In this document: positions 26,759-38,121 of the stretch, one piece after another
How positions within the stretch are numbered: the first letter of the stretch is position 1
Layout of the letters: every line of letters starts with the position of its first letter
The notes under the pieces: model-generated
Databases searched by the model: none
The model's input: only the letters and a program-made list of their open reading frames with translations
What the model was told of the DNA's origin: nothing
Position numbers and translations under genes: made by a program
Source: SZUA-229 sp036567985
Lineage (GTDB): Bacteria > Pseudomonadota > Gammaproteobacteria > SZUA-229
DNA length: 64,000 bases
Direction: 5' to 3'
Assembly: GCA_036567985.1 (NCBI GenBank)
Contig: DATCTK010000025.1
Location: 1 to 64,000, forward strand

Positions 26759-27952
26759 TTAAATCGTCTGTAAAAAATCTTTAATGCGCTGTGCGGCTTC
26801 GGTGGTTTCTTCCAGGGTGGCGACCAGCGCCATGCGAATATGGCCAGCGCCGGGATTGAGGCCGCCATTGTCCCGTGACAGGTAACGGCCAGGCAATACT
26901 GTAATGTTTTTCTGTGCGAACAGTTGTTGTGCAAAATCAGTGTCGGCAACTGGTGTTTTCGGCCATAGATAAAAACCGGCGTCGGGGCGTTTTACATCCA
27001 TGCAGGGACCGAGTATCTGCAATACATTGTCGAATTTCTGCTGATACAGTTTACGGTTTTCAATCACATGCTGTTCATCGTCCCAGGCACAGATACTCGC
27101 ATACTGGTGGTGTTCCGACATGGCGCAGCCATGGTAGGTGCGGTATTTCAAAAAAGCCGCCATCAGTTCGGCATCACCGGCGACAAAGCCGGAACGCAAG
27201 CCGGGCAGGTTGGAGCGTTTGGATAAACTGTGGAACACCACGCAGTGCCTGTAATCGGTATTGCCCATTTCTGCAGCTGCCTGTAACAGGCCGCCGGGTT
27301 GTTGCTCATCAAAATAAATCTCTGAATAACACTCATCCGAGGCAATAATAAAGTCAAATTTCTCGGCCTTGTTAATCAGCCACTGCATCTGCTGCTTGCT
27401 CATTACCGCGCCCGTGGGATTGCCCGGGCTGCAGATATAAATCAGTTGGCAGCGCTGCCACGTGGCATCGTCGATGGCTTCAAAATCCGGCAGATAGTTG
27501 TTCGCAGCGGTAGTGTTGTAGAAATACGGTTCGGCTCCGGCGAGCAGCGCGGCGCCTTCATAAATCTGGTAAAACGGATTGGGCATGCACACCAGCGGAT
27601 TATCACTAGGATTCACCATCGCCTGGGCAAAGGCAAACAGTGCTTCACGGGTGCCATTCACCGGCAGAATATGCCGCTCAGCATCTATGCTGGATTCAGG
27701 CAGCTGGAAGCGTCGGCTTAACCAGCCTGCTATCGACTGCCGCAGCTCCGCAGTGCCTTTAGTGAGCGGGTAGCGAGCTATCCGCCCCAGCGACTCTGCC
27801 AGCGCCTCCAGTACAAACGCCGGTGGCGCGTGTTTGGGTTCTCCGATAGACAGTGCGATATGCGCCAGCTCGGGGTTCGGGCTGATGCCCTGTTTTAACT
27901 CGGCCAGCTTTTCAAACGGATAGGGTTGCAGTCGATTGAGATCAGAGTTCAT
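26759..27952 (-). CDS. dapC: Succinyldiaminopimelate aminotransferase
   Basis: A 397-residue fold-type I PLP aminotransferase that makes N-succinyl-L,L-diaminopimelate. The PLP lysine is K245 in HSLSKRSNLPGLR; ICSPGNPTGAV and SDECYSEIYFD are the cofactor-site motifs. N-terminal LQPYPFEKLAELK is typical of DapC in gammaproteobacteria. The ATG at 27952 is chosen over a TTG two codons earlier. The gene ends 42 bp before dapD. It diverges from the VOC gene. Confidence 0.92.
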   Translation of the reverse strand: MNSDLNRLQPYPFEKLAELKQGISPNPELAHIALSIGEPKHAPPAFVLEALAESLGRIARYPLTKGTAELRQSIAGWLSRRFQLPESSIDAERHILPVNGTREALFAFAQAMVNPSDNPLVCMPNPFYQIYEGAALLAGAEPYFYNTTAANNYLPDFEAIDDATWQRCQLIYICSPGNPTGAVMSKQQMQWLINKAEKFDFIIASDECYSEIYFDEQQPGGLLQAAAEMGNTDYRHCVVFHSLSKRSNLPGLRSGFVAGDAELMAAFLKYRTYHGCAMSEHHQYASICAWDDEQHVIENRKLYQQKFDNVLQILGPCMDVKRPDAGFYLWPKTPVADTDFAQQLFAQKNITVLPGRYLSRDNGGLNPGAGHIRMALVATLEETTEAAQRIKDFLQTI

Positions 27953-28027
27953 GTACAATACAGTGGGTCAGACAGTCGCTAAAGGCGGCATATTATATTC
28001 TAATTTGAGGCTCAACTGGGGATTAAA

Positions 28028-28408
28028 GTGGCGGTTTTATCAATACATCATGTGAGTCTGGTGGTGTCGGATACACAGCAGTCCATCGCGTTTTACCGTG
28101 ATCTGCTCGATTTGCAGGTTAATGAAAAGCGCCCGGAACTGGGTTTTCCCGGCGCCTGGTTCGATGTGGGGGCGCAGCAGATTCACCTGCTGGAGGTGGA
28201 TAACCCGGATCCGGTCACAGACCGCCCGCAGCATGGCGGCCATGATCGGCACTTTGCCATGTGCGTGGATAATCTTGATCAGATCGAGTCACGCCTGCAG
28301 GCGATGCAGCGCCCCTATACCCGCAGCCGATCAGGTCGTGCCGCGCTGTTTTGCCGTGACCCAGATGGCAATGGGCTGGAACTGATCCAGCAGCCTGTGG
28401 CCGAATAA
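28028..28408 (+). CDS. VOC/glyoxalase-family protein
   Basis: A 126-residue single vicinal-oxygen-chelate domain with GTG start (GGGGA about 6 nt upstream). IHHVSLVVSDTQQSIAFYRDLL, the VGAQQIHLLEV strand and RDPDGNGLELIQ are the beta-alpha-beta-beta-beta signatures, with metal ligands likely H7, H63 region and the C-terminal E. The family includes glyoxalase I, dioxygenases and resistance proteins; the substrate here cannot be told. It precedes the YcgN-like gene by 25 bp. Confidence 0.85.
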   Translation: MAVLSIHHVSLVVSDTQQSIAFYRDLLDLQVNEKRPELGFPGAWFDVGAQQIHLLEVDNPDPVTDRPQHGGHDRHFAMCVDNLDQIESRLQAMQRPYTRSRSGRAALFCRDPDGNGLELIQQPVAE

Positions 28409-28433
28409 TAAATGGCAAGGGCAGGTAGGGCAG

Positions 28434-28874
28434 ATGAGTGAAGCCTTCTGGCAAAGTAAAACACTGGCTCAGATGAGCGAGGCGGAGTGGGAATCACTGT
28501 GTGATGGCTGCGGCCGCTGTTGCCTGATCAAGCTGGAAGATGAGGACACGGGCGAGCTGCATTTTACCAGTGTGAGCTGCCATCTGCTGGACATTGACAG
28601 TTGCCGCTGCAAGGATTACCCGAACCGCCAGTTCCGTGTGCCGGAATGCCTGCAGGTGAAAAATATGGCGGCGGAAGAATACCAGTGGCTGCCGGCAAGC
28701 TGTGCCTATCGATTGCTGGCTCAGGGCCAGCCCCTGTACGACTGGCATCCACTGATTTCCGGCCGTCAGGCTTCTGTGGCCGAAGCGGGCATTACGGTGG
28801 CCAGGCTGGCACGGTCGGAAGACACGGTGCGGCCCCGTGAACTGCAAGAGCACATTATCCAGCTGAAACCATAA
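28434..28874 (+). CDS. YcgN-family cysteine-cluster protein (UPF0260)
   Basis: A 146-residue protein of the UPF0260/YcgN family. The N-terminus has FWQSKTLAQMSEAEWESLCD and the cysteine cluster C23-x2-C26-x2-CC. Further cysteines (SVSCHLLD, SCRCKDYPNR, VPECLQV) suggest a metal- or Fe-S-binding site. Function is unknown to me. It follows the VOC gene closely and is probably cotranscribed with it. Confidence 0.88.
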   Translation: MSEAFWQSKTLAQMSEAEWESLCDGCGRCCLIKLEDEDTGELHFTSVSCHLLDIDSCRCKDYPNRQFRVPECLQVKNMAAEEYQWLPASCAYRLLAQGQPLYDWHPLISGRQASVAEAGITVARLARSEDTVRPRELQEHIIQLKP

Positions 28875-28947
28875 ACTGAAACCATAATAGGGTTATTCAG
28901 ACAGTGAATTATTGTATCTTGTAAGAAGATACTACCGAGGAGCCACC

Positions 28948-31563
28948 ATGGCGAAAGACGCAACACCCAAAACCATCTATTTAAAAGAATACCAGCCACC
29001 ACAATACTGGATCGACAGCGTCAATCTGCGTTTTGAACTGGGTGAGCAACAGACCCGCGTGGTCTCGGAAATGGAGGTGCGGCGCAATGACCAACTGGAT
29101 GGCCCGTCCATTTTGCAGCTGGATGGTGAAGAGCTGGTACTGGGTGCGGTGTTCCTGAATGAACGCGCATTAAGTGACAGTGAGTTCAGTGTTAACAGCG
29201 AAGGCCTGTGGATTCCCGATGTGCCGGAACAGTTTACCCTGCAGATTGAAACCTTTATTAAACCCCAGGACAACACCTCGCTGGAGGGGCTGTATAAATC
29301 CTCGGGTAATTTCTGTACCCAGTGTGAGGCACAGGGCTTTCGCAAAATCACCTATTACCTGGATCGTCCCGATGTGATGGCGCGCTTTACCACCACGGTG
29401 GTGGCGGACAAATCCCGTTACCCGGTATTGCTGTCAAATGGCAACCCGGTGGATGCACAGGATTTTGCCGACGGCACCCACAGTGTCACCTGGGAAGACC
29501 CCTATAAAAAACCCAGCTACCTGTTTGCACTGGTGGCGGGGCAGCTGGAAGTGGTAAAAGATACCTTTGTCACCATGAGCGGCCGTGAAATCGATTGCCG
29601 TATCTATGTGGAAGCACACAATATCGACAAGTGCGATCACGCCATGCGCTCGTTGAAAAAATCCATGCAATGGGATGAAGAAACCTTCGGCCGAGAATAC
29701 GATCTGGATATTTATATGATTGTGGCGGTGGACGATTTCAATATGGGGGCGATGGAGAACAAGGGCCTGAACGTTTTCAACTCCAAATACGTGCTGGCCC
29801 GACCCGATACGGCAACCGATACCGACTTTATCAATATCGAAGCGGTAATCGGCCATGAGTATTTTCATAACTGGAGTGGCAATCGCGTCACCTGCCGTGA
29901 CTGGTTCCAGCTGACCCTGAAAGAAGGCCTGACAGTTTTCCGCGACCAGCAGTTTACCGCAGATTTAAACTCTGCTGCGGTCAAACGCATCGATGATGTG
30001 AATGTGCTGCGCACCCGTCAGTTTGTGGAAGATGCCGGCCCCATGGCGCATCCGATTCAGCCCGATTCCTATGTTGAAATCAATAATTTCTACACCGCCA
30101 CCGTGTATAACAAGGGGGCGGAAATTATTCGCATGATCCACACCCTGCTGGGCAAGGAACATTTTCGCAAGGGTATGGATCTGTATTTCGAGCGCCATGA
30201 TGGCAGTGCCGCGACCACCGAAGATTTTGTCAAAGCCATGGAAGATGCCAGTGGTGTGGACCTGAAACAGTTCCGTCGCTGGTATCACCAGGCGGGCACA
30301 CCGCAGCTTAAGGTCAGCACCAATTATGATGTAGACACTAAAACCCTGGCGGTGCATATCGAACAGTCATCCACTATCGAGGGTAACCAGGCATTTCATA
30401 TTCCACTGTCACTGGGTGTGATCAATGCCGATGGCAGTGAAGCTGTGCATGCTGCGCAGGTGGTGGATGTTAAACAGTGGAAGCAAACCGTTCATATCGA
30501 GAATATTGAAGACGGTGCGGTGCTATCGCTGTTGCGGGATTATTCAGCACCGGTAAAACTGGATTACGAGCTGAGCAATCAGCAGCTGGCGTTTTTAATG
30601 GCCCATGACAGTGATGAATTCAATCGCTGGAATACGGCGCAGCAACTCAGCTGCAATATTATGCTGTCACTGGTAAAGGACGAACAGCAAAACCGCTCAC
30701 TGCAACTGGATGAATTCTTTGTTGCGACTGTGCAGAAAGTGTTACTGGACGATGCACTGGAGCCTGCACTGAAAGCGCGCCTGTTAAGTCTGCCGAGCGA
30801 AGATTACCTGGCGCAGCACATGAAAATTATCGATGTTGATGCCATTCATCGTGTGCGGGAATTCTGTAAACAGGCACTGGCGGAACAACTGGCGCCACTC
30901 TTTGTAACCCTGTATCACAGCCTGCACAGTGAGGAGTACTCGCTTGATCCAGACGCCATGGGTCAGCGCAGCCTGAAAAATGTCTGCCTGGGGTATCTGC
31001 TGAGCAGTCAGCAGGCGGAGATCAGGTCAGCGGCAACCGAACTTGCACAGCAACAGTTCAAGTCAGCCAGCAATATGACGGACCAGATTGCCGCATTGCG
31101 CTGTCTGGCGCATTACACCCAGCAACCGGGTAGCCAGGCACTGGAAGACTTCTATCAACAGTGGCAGGAGGATGCGCTGGTGATCGATAAATGGTTTGTG
31201 GTGCAGGCCACCGCCAGCGATAAGCATGCCTTCCAGCGTATCCAGGGGCTGCTTGAACATCCCGCTTTCTCAATGGCCGTGCCCAACCGTGTACGATCGT
31301 TGATCGGTGCCTTCTCACAAGCCAATCCGGCACAGTTTCATCATATATCGGGCCAGGGCTATGTGTTTCTGGCGGATGCAGTGTTATCACTTAATAAGAC
31401 CAATCCGCAGATTGCCGCACGTCTGCTGTTGCCGTTGATTCAATGGAAACAGCATGACAGTAAACGGCAGCAGATGATGAAGGCACAGTTGCAACGTATC
31501 TTCGATACACCGCATCTGGCAAAAGATGTTTACGAAATTGCAGAAAAAGGTTTAAACGCTTAA
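28948..31563 (+). CDS. pepN: Aminopeptidase N
   Basis: An 871-residue M1 zinc aminopeptidase (E. coli PepN has 870). The exopeptidase motif GAMEN is at 267-271 and the zinc ligands H303 and H307 (in HEYFHNWSGN) with E326 complete HExxH-18-E. The C-terminal half is the helical domain of the family. ATG at 28948 (MAKDATPK) has GAGGAG at 28937-28942; the frame extends 12 codons further upstream without a ribosome site. It stands alone, with 73 bp before it and a 267-bp gap after. Cytosolic, broad specificity for peptide N-termini. Confidence 0.96.
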   Translation: MAKDATPKTIYLKEYQPPQYWIDSVNLRFELGEQQTRVVSEMEVRRNDQLDGPSILQLDGEELVLGAVFLNERALSDSEFSVNSEGLWIPDVPEQFTLQIETFIKPQDNTSLEGLYKSSGNFCTQCEAQGFRKITYYLDRPDVMARFTTTVVADKSRYPVLLSNGNPVDAQDFADGTHSVTWEDPYKKPSYLFALVAGQLEVVKDTFVTMSGREIDCRIYVEAHNIDKCDHAMRSLKKSMQWDEETFGREYDLDIYMIVAVDDFNMGAMENKGLNVFNSKYVLARPDTATDTDFINIEAVIGHEYFHNWSGNRVTCRDWFQLTLKEGLTVFRDQQFTADLNSAAVKRIDDVNVLRTRQFVEDAGPMAHPIQPDSYVEINNFYTATVYNKGAEIIRMIHTLLGKEHFRKGMDLYFERHDGSAATTEDFVKAMEDASGVDLKQFRRWYHQAGTPQLKVSTNYDVDTKTLAVHIEQSSTIEGNQAFHIPLSLGVINADGSEAVHAAQVVDVKQWKQTVHIENIEDGAVLSLLRDYSAPVKLDYELSNQQLAFLMAHDSDEFNRWNTAQQLSCNIMLSLVKDEQQNRSLQLDEFFVATVQKVLLDDALEPALKARLLSLPSEDYLAQHMKIIDVDAIHRVREFCKQALAEQLAPLFVTLYHSLHSEEYSLDPDAMGQRSLKNVCLGYLLSSQQAEIRSAATELAQQQFKSASNMTDQIAALRCLAHYTQQPGSQALEDFYQQWQEDALVIDKWFVVQATASDKHAFQRIQGLLEHPAFSMAVPNRVRSLIGAFSQANPAQFHHISGQGYVFLADAVLSLNKTNPQIAARLLLPLIQWKQHDSKRQQMMKAQLQRIFDTPHLAKDVYEIAEKGLNA

Positions 31564-31721
31564 GCCAGCTAATCAATTATGCTATGTCCGCAGCTGTGAG
31601 TGCACTCTGGGTTAGTGTTTTTGCCAGGCACATAAAATGATAAACATGGAATGCTTTCAAACATTGTCTTGACTGTGAATGCAGCTGTAACACAGATATA
31701 ACATAATTGATTAGAACTTCA

Positions 31722-31750
31722 TTAGACATCTGATAAAGTTGTGCTATGCT
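31722..31750 (+). promoter_or_regulatory. Sigma-70-type promoter for the GGDEF-EAL gene at 31831
   Basis: TTAGAC (31722-31727), 17 bp, and an extended -10 with TG at 31742-31743 and TATGCT (31745-31750). A start near 31757 gives a leader of about 75 nt. A -35 mismatch (4 of 6) makes it moderate. No other gene or repeat was seen in the 31564-31830 gap. Confidence 0.45.
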
Positions 31751-31830
31751 CTTGTTTTTATTGTTATGACGGGTGCAGGGTGGCGCCTTGTTCATAATGC
31801 GGTTGAAGTGTTGATAATAATTATAAATCT

Positions 31831-33576
31831 ATGATTGAGTCAGAAGATTCTCCCCGTGACTCTGGGTTAACTGTTAACCCAGGCTCCACCCCCGATTTAC
31901 AGCCCAAATCAGTCGTACTGGTAGTCGATGACGATCCGGCAATCCGCCTGGTGATTCGTCACGCGATGCAGCAGAACGGCTATCATGTAATTGAGGCCGG
32001 TAATGGCCTAGAAGCCGTTCAGTTCAGCATTCGACAAATTCCCGATCTGATTTTAATGGATGCGGTAATGCCGGAAATGGATGGCTTTCGTGCCACCGAG
32101 GAAATCAGGAAAATTGAGGCCTGTGATGACACGCCGATTCTGATGGCGACTTCACTGGATGATGATGATTCAATAGCCAGGGCATTTAATGTCGGTGCCT
32201 GTGATTACATTACCAAACCTTTTAACTGGTCGGTATTAAAGCATCGCGTGCGCCGCATGCTTCAGGCGGCCAATGCGCAGCGTCGCATCCAGCACCTGGC
32301 TTACCATGATGTACTCACCGGTCTGCCCAATCGCATGTTGTTTATGGATCGTATCGATCAGGCGATTTCCCGCGCGCAACGTGAAGAGGGTCAGTTTGCT
32401 CTGCTGTTTATCGACATTGATCACTTCAAGGTGATTAATGATTCCATGGGGCATGATGCGGGTGACCAGTTGCTTAACCTGATTTCTATACGACTGCGTG
32501 ATGTTTTACGTAAATCAGATACCGTGGCGCGCCTGGGCGGTGATGAATTTACCGTGATCATTGAATACCTGCAGCATCCGGATGATGTTATCCAGATTAC
32601 CAAAAACATTCTGAGTGCGCTTGATCTGCCAGCAGAAGTCAACGGCAAGGAAGTGTATGTGGGCGGCAGTATTGGTATTGCCATGTACCCGCAGGATGGT
32701 GAAAACTTTGGTGTGTTACTGAAAAATGCCGACACGGCCATGTACAAGGCGAAAGAACTGGGACGCAATACCTTTCAGTTCTATGCCTCGGAAATGAGTC
32801 ACAAGGCGATGCAGCGGCTGGAGCTGGAAAACCAGATACGTACCGCACTGAAAGAAGACCAGTTTGAAGTCTATTACCAGCCCAAGGTCGATTTGCAGAA
32901 TAACAAGTGCATCGGTGTTGAAGCACTGGTGCGCTGGAATCATCCACAACGGGGCCTGATTTCACCGGATGACTTTGTACCACTGACAGAAGAAATCGGT
33001 TTAATTACCCAGCTGGACGAGTGGATGATGAAAGCCGCCTGTTTGCAGTTTATGCAATGGAAACAGCAAGGCTATCCACTAAACAACCTGTCGGTCAATA
33101 TTTCCTCGCGGCACTTCAAGGAAGGCAATCTGATTGAGTATTGCACAACCCTGCTGGAAATGACCGGCATTGCAGCGGAGTGCCTGGAAATCGAGCTCAC
33201 CGAAAGTGCGCTGGTGGATAATTATTCCAACGCCAAATACATTCTGGATAAACTGCACACCATGGGACTGCGCATTGCGCTGGATGATTTCGGCACTGGC
33301 TATGCATCCATGGCCTATCTGAAAGAATTTCCCTTCGACACGGTTAAGATTGATCGTTCCTTTATTCGTGATATTCCCCAGGATCATGAAGACGCGGCGA
33401 TTGTTACCGCGATGATCCAGCTATCCCAGGCGCTTAAGTTAAATATTGTCGCAGAAGGCATAGAAACCGATCAGCAGCGACAGTTCCTGTATGACAATGC
33501 CTGCGGTTACGGCCAGGGATATCTGTGGAGCCGACCGGTGAGTGCAGCCGAACTTGATTGCAAAAATTTTGCCTGA
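31831..33576 (+). CDS. Response regulator with GGDEF and EAL domains
   Basis: A 581-residue protein: receiver (about 27-145, phosphoacceptor D77 in LILMDAVMPEMDG), GGDEF (about 158-315) with intact GGDEF and RKSD inhibitory site, EAL (about 330-575) with EALVRW, LTESALV and DDFGTGYASMAYL. It can in principle make or break c-di-GMP under control of an unknown kinase. No cognate kinase sits beside it. The ATG lacks a strong ribosome site. Confidence 0.92.
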   Translation: MIESEDSPRDSGLTVNPGSTPDLQPKSVVLVVDDDPAIRLVIRHAMQQNGYHVIEAGNGLEAVQFSIRQIPDLILMDAVMPEMDGFRATEEIRKIEACDDTPILMATSLDDDDSIARAFNVGACDYITKPFNWSVLKHRVRRMLQAANAQRRIQHLAYHDVLTGLPNRMLFMDRIDQAISRAQREEGQFALLFIDIDHFKVINDSMGHDAGDQLLNLISIRLRDVLRKSDTVARLGGDEFTVIIEYLQHPDDVIQITKNILSALDLPAEVNGKEVYVGGSIGIAMYPQDGENFGVLLKNADTAMYKAKELGRNTFQFYASEMSHKAMQRLELENQIRTALKEDQFEVYYQPKVDLQNNKCIGVEALVRWNHPQRGLISPDDFVPLTEEIGLITQLDEWMMKAACLQFMQWKQQGYPLNNLSVNISSRHFKEGNLIEYCTTLLEMTGIAAECLEIELTESALVDNYSNAKYILDKLHTMGLRIALDDFGTGYASMAYLKEFPFDTVKIDRSFIRDIPQDHEDAAIVTAMIQLSQALKLNIVAEGIETDQQRQFLYDNACGYGQGYLWSRPVSAAELDCKNFA

Positions 33577-33604
33577 TGGGGTTGCCTGTTAAAGCGAAAA
33601 GAAA

Positions 33605-33715
33605 ACGCAAATGAACGCGAATTAGCGCAAATAAACGCGATCAAAGCTTTATATCTCTTTAAGCATTAGCGTTCATTCGCGGTTTTCGCGTTGTTTGCGT
33701 TAATCTTTTAATAAA
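33605..33715. repeat. Dispersed AACGCG-type repeat after the GGDEF-EAL gene
   Basis: Contains AACGCAAATGAACGCGAA-type and inverse ATTAGCGTTCATTCGCGG-type segments around a 25-bp AT-rich middle, related to the arms at 25673-25876. The right half (about 33680-33715) matches the segment at 42350-42391 at most positions. It lies in the 193-bp gap between convergent genes. Confidence 0.55.
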
Positions 33716-33769
33716 CGGTAATATTCAATAAACAGCTATACAAGCTGTCCATCGTGCATGGCACTGTGC

Positions 33770-34201
33770 TCACAGACGCGGCTCGCAGACTCGATCCATC
33801 GGGTTTGAAAGATCGCAGTCCAGGATAATCGATTCATTGATGTGCTGTGTGCTGTAACTGTTGTTGCGGTACAGTGTGTAGCGTTGCTCATTGTGAATTG
33901 CGCACAGGGTCCATTGTTTGAATTCATAGTTCATAAACGGAATATAGCGGTAGCTTTCTTTTACCGGCTGTAAACTGAAACGGCCATTACTGTCGGTGCG
34001 CGCGGTTTGCGCGGCCTTGAAACACTGGCTGTCTTTCTCATCGGTGCTGAGCAGGATCTGCGCATCCTGCAGTGGCAGGCCGTTCATTTTTAATACCCCG
34101 TCAAAGTAGGGCGATACATTGCGGGTCTGTTGCGACAGACCGCAACCCTGCATCAACACAATCAGGCCGGTAAATATCAAGCTATAAAATTTAATCTGCA
34201 T
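33770..34201 (-). CDS. Putative lipoprotein with carboxypeptidase-regulatory-like fold
   Basis: A 143-residue secreted lipoprotein. The signal peptide ends in the lipobox LMQGC with lipidation on C20. The mature part has KMNGLPLQDAQILLSTD followed by TARTDSNGRFSLQPV, the pattern of CarboxypepD_reg/DUF6795-like beta-sandwich domains. I cannot assign a function. It lies 117 bp upstream of acs's end, with stop near 33770 on the - strand. Confidence 0.6.
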   Translation of the reverse strand: MQIKFYSLIFTGLIVLMQGCGLSQQTRNVSPYFDGVLKMNGLPLQDAQILLSTDEKDSQCFKAAQTARTDSNGRFSLQPVKESYRYIPFMNYEFKQWTLCAIHNEQRYTLYRNNSYSTQHINESIILDCDLSNPMDRVCEPRL

Positions 34202-34318
34202 AGGTATCCGTTTAAGCTAAGAGGTTTTCGCAACAAATATTGAGTACAGGCTTCGGCAAAACTGCATAGCTGCTGAATGACTCAGTGCTATGCGGTAACA
34301 CCAGGTGCCGCTCGATTA

Positions 34319-36280
<1,962 letters not shown>

Positions 36281-36394
36281 GGTCGCTCCAGTGTCATTTG
36301 CAGTTATGCGCTGCGGGCAGAATTTTTTATTGCCTGAGGATACCGCAGAAAAATCGGCAATAGAAGGCGCGGTGTTTAAAAACCGCAGATGGAG

Positions 36395-37318
36395 TCAGCT
36401 CGGGTTTGAATCCGGGTTGCGCGCCCGTTGCAAATCCCAGTTGGCCAGTGCCCATTGCCAGACATCATGCAGTGTGGCGCGATGTAATTCTTCAGGCGGT
36501 TGCTGGCCAAGGAAACGCAGTGCCTCGACCAGTCGCGGCACGCTGGCGCTGTGGCCAATGCCCTCGGCACCGGTTTGCTTGCTCAGCTTGTCGCCCTGGG
36601 CGTTGCGCATAATCGGCAGATGGGCATAGTGTAATGGCGCATAGTCCAGACACTGCTGCAGATAAACCTGGCGGGGTGTGGAGTCGAGCAAATCCGCGCC
36701 GCGCACTACATGGCTGATGTTCTGCCAGGCATCATCCACCACCACCGCCAGTTGATAGGCAAACAGGCCATCGCGGCGACGGATAATAAAATCCCCCAGC
36801 TGATCACTGAGGTGCTGGCAGTATTCGCCCTGCAGTGCATCCGTTATGCAGATTTCGCGCTGGGGGGCTTTAATGCGAATCGCATAGTCATGTGGGTGTC
36901 CCGGCCTGAATGATTGTGATCGGCAGGTGCCGGGGTAGATATAGCCCAGCGGGCCGGACTGCAGTTTACCTTCCAGCGCCGCGGCGCGCAGCTGTTTGCG
37001 GCTGCAGCTGCAGGGATACACCAGTGAAAGTTGTTTGAGTTGATGCAGCGCCGCTTCATAGGCCTCCTTGCGCTGTGTCTGGTAGACCACCGATTCATCC
37101 CATTCAAAACCGTAGGCTTCAAGGCTGCGCAAAATGCTGTCCGCCGCGCCTTTTACATTGCGCAGTTCATCCACATCTTCCATGCGCACTAGCCACTGGC
37201 CCTGTTGTGTTCTGGCTTCAAGGTAACTGGCAAGTGCGGCCACCAGTGAGCCCTGATGCAAGGGGCCGGTGGGCGAGGGAGCAAAACGTCCGCGGTAGTT
37301 GCCAGGGGAATTTGTCAT
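36395..37318 (-). CDS. gluQ: Glutamyl-Q tRNA(Asp) synthetase GluQ-RS
   Basis: A 307-residue protein resembling the catalytic half of glutamyl-tRNA synthetase but lacking the anticodon-binding domain. It glutamylates queuosine of tRNA-Asp. The HIGH-like motif is in SPTGPLHQGSLVAA and the KMSKS-like one in GDKLSKQTGA; zinc ligands are in YPCSCSRKQL and YPGTC. Located directly downstream of dksA, a well-known gammaproteobacterial pair, with an inverted repeat between (37362-37398). Confidence 0.93.
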   Translation of the reverse strand: MTNSPGNYRGRFAPSPTGPLHQGSLVAALASYLEARTQQGQWLVRMEDVDELRNVKGAADSILRSLEAYGFEWDESVVYQTQRKEAYEAALHQLKQLSLVYPCSCSRKQLRAAALEGKLQSGPLGYIYPGTCRSQSFRPGHPHDYAIRIKAPQREICITDALQGEYCQHLSDQLGDFIIRRRDGLFAYQLAVVVDDAWQNISHVVRGADLLDSTPRQVYLQQCLDYAPLHYAHLPIMRNAQGDKLSKQTGAEGIGHSASVPRLVEALRFLGQQPPEELHRATLHDVWQWALANWDLQRARNPDSNPS

Positions 37319-37361
37319 AATGAAATGGGTGAACTAAAAAAACACACTGCTGGGTAATGCA

Positions 37362-37398
37362 AAACGGCGAACACAGAGTTTATCTGTGCTCGCCGTTT
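37362..37398 (-). terminator. Hairpin between dksA and gluQ
   Basis: AAACGGCGA at 37362-37370 pairs with the complementary CGCCGTTT side ending at 37398, and ACACAG with CTGTG inside, around an AT-rich loop. On the - strand it is followed by TTTTGC, a short T tract. In Shigella a terminator between dksA and gluQ-rs limits read-through; the position here agrees. Confidence 0.55.
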
Positions 37399-37459
37399 AA
37401 TGCTGGCGTGCAGCACGTGCAGGCTGTCGCCGGTGGTTTTCTCTGCGCAGTGCGCGGGA

Positions 37460-37891
37460 TTATTTGCCGCGGGTCTGCTTTTCCTTGATCTCATCCAGGC
37501 TCTTGCAGTCGATACATTGTGTCGCCGTGGGGCGTGCCTCAAGACGGCGAATGCCGATTTCAACACCGCAGGTTACGCAGTAACCGTAGTCACCGTTGTC
37601 CAGTTCGTTGAGTGACTCGTCAATCTTTTTAATCAGCTTGCGTTCACGGTCGCGGGTGCGCAGTTCGATGCTGAATTCTTCTTCCTGTGATGCGCGATCC
37701 GCCGGGTCGGGAAAATTGGCCGCATCGTCTTTCATGTGGTGAACAGTGCGATCGACTTCTTCCATCAGCTCGCTTTTCCATGCATTCAGAATTGAACGAA
37801 AGTGCTCAAGCTGCTTGTCGTTCATATATTCTTCGCCTTTCTTTTCTTTGTAAGGCGTGAAACCGTGTAATTGTGCCGTATTATCTGGCAT
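37460..37891 (-). CDS. dksA: RNA polymerase-binding transcription factor DksA
   Basis: A 143-residue protein with a helical coiled coil ending at the DPADRAS motif (D62 and D65 at the tip region) and a C-terminal four-cysteine zinc finger: C105, C108, C126 and C129. DksA binds the RNA polymerase secondary channel and works with ppGpp in the stringent response. Length and motifs match canonical DksA. No gene or strong signal was seen in the 230-bp gap upstream. Confidence 0.95.
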   Translation of the reverse strand: MPDNTAQLHGFTPYKEKKGEEYMNDKQLEHFRSILNAWKSELMEEVDRTVHHMKDDAANFPDPADRASQEEEFSIELRTRDRERKLIKKIDESLNELDNGDYGYCVTCGVEIGIRRLEARPTATQCIDCKSLDEIKEKQTRGK

Positions 37892-38121
37892 CGAAATCTC
37901 CGATCATCTTATCTGTTTTGTGTCGCGAATTAGCCCGCCTGCGCAACCATCTTTGTTGCCTGTATCAAGGCAGGCGGGTCAATGAAACCCGGTAATTTAC
38001 CTGTATTTGATCGATTTTGCGAGTAATAAATCAGCTTGCCGCCCTGTCACCAGCTGCATGGGTCTGATGCTGGCTGAACAGATAGTGGTAGTTTAGCTCC
38101 AAGTTGCTGATAAATGGATGA

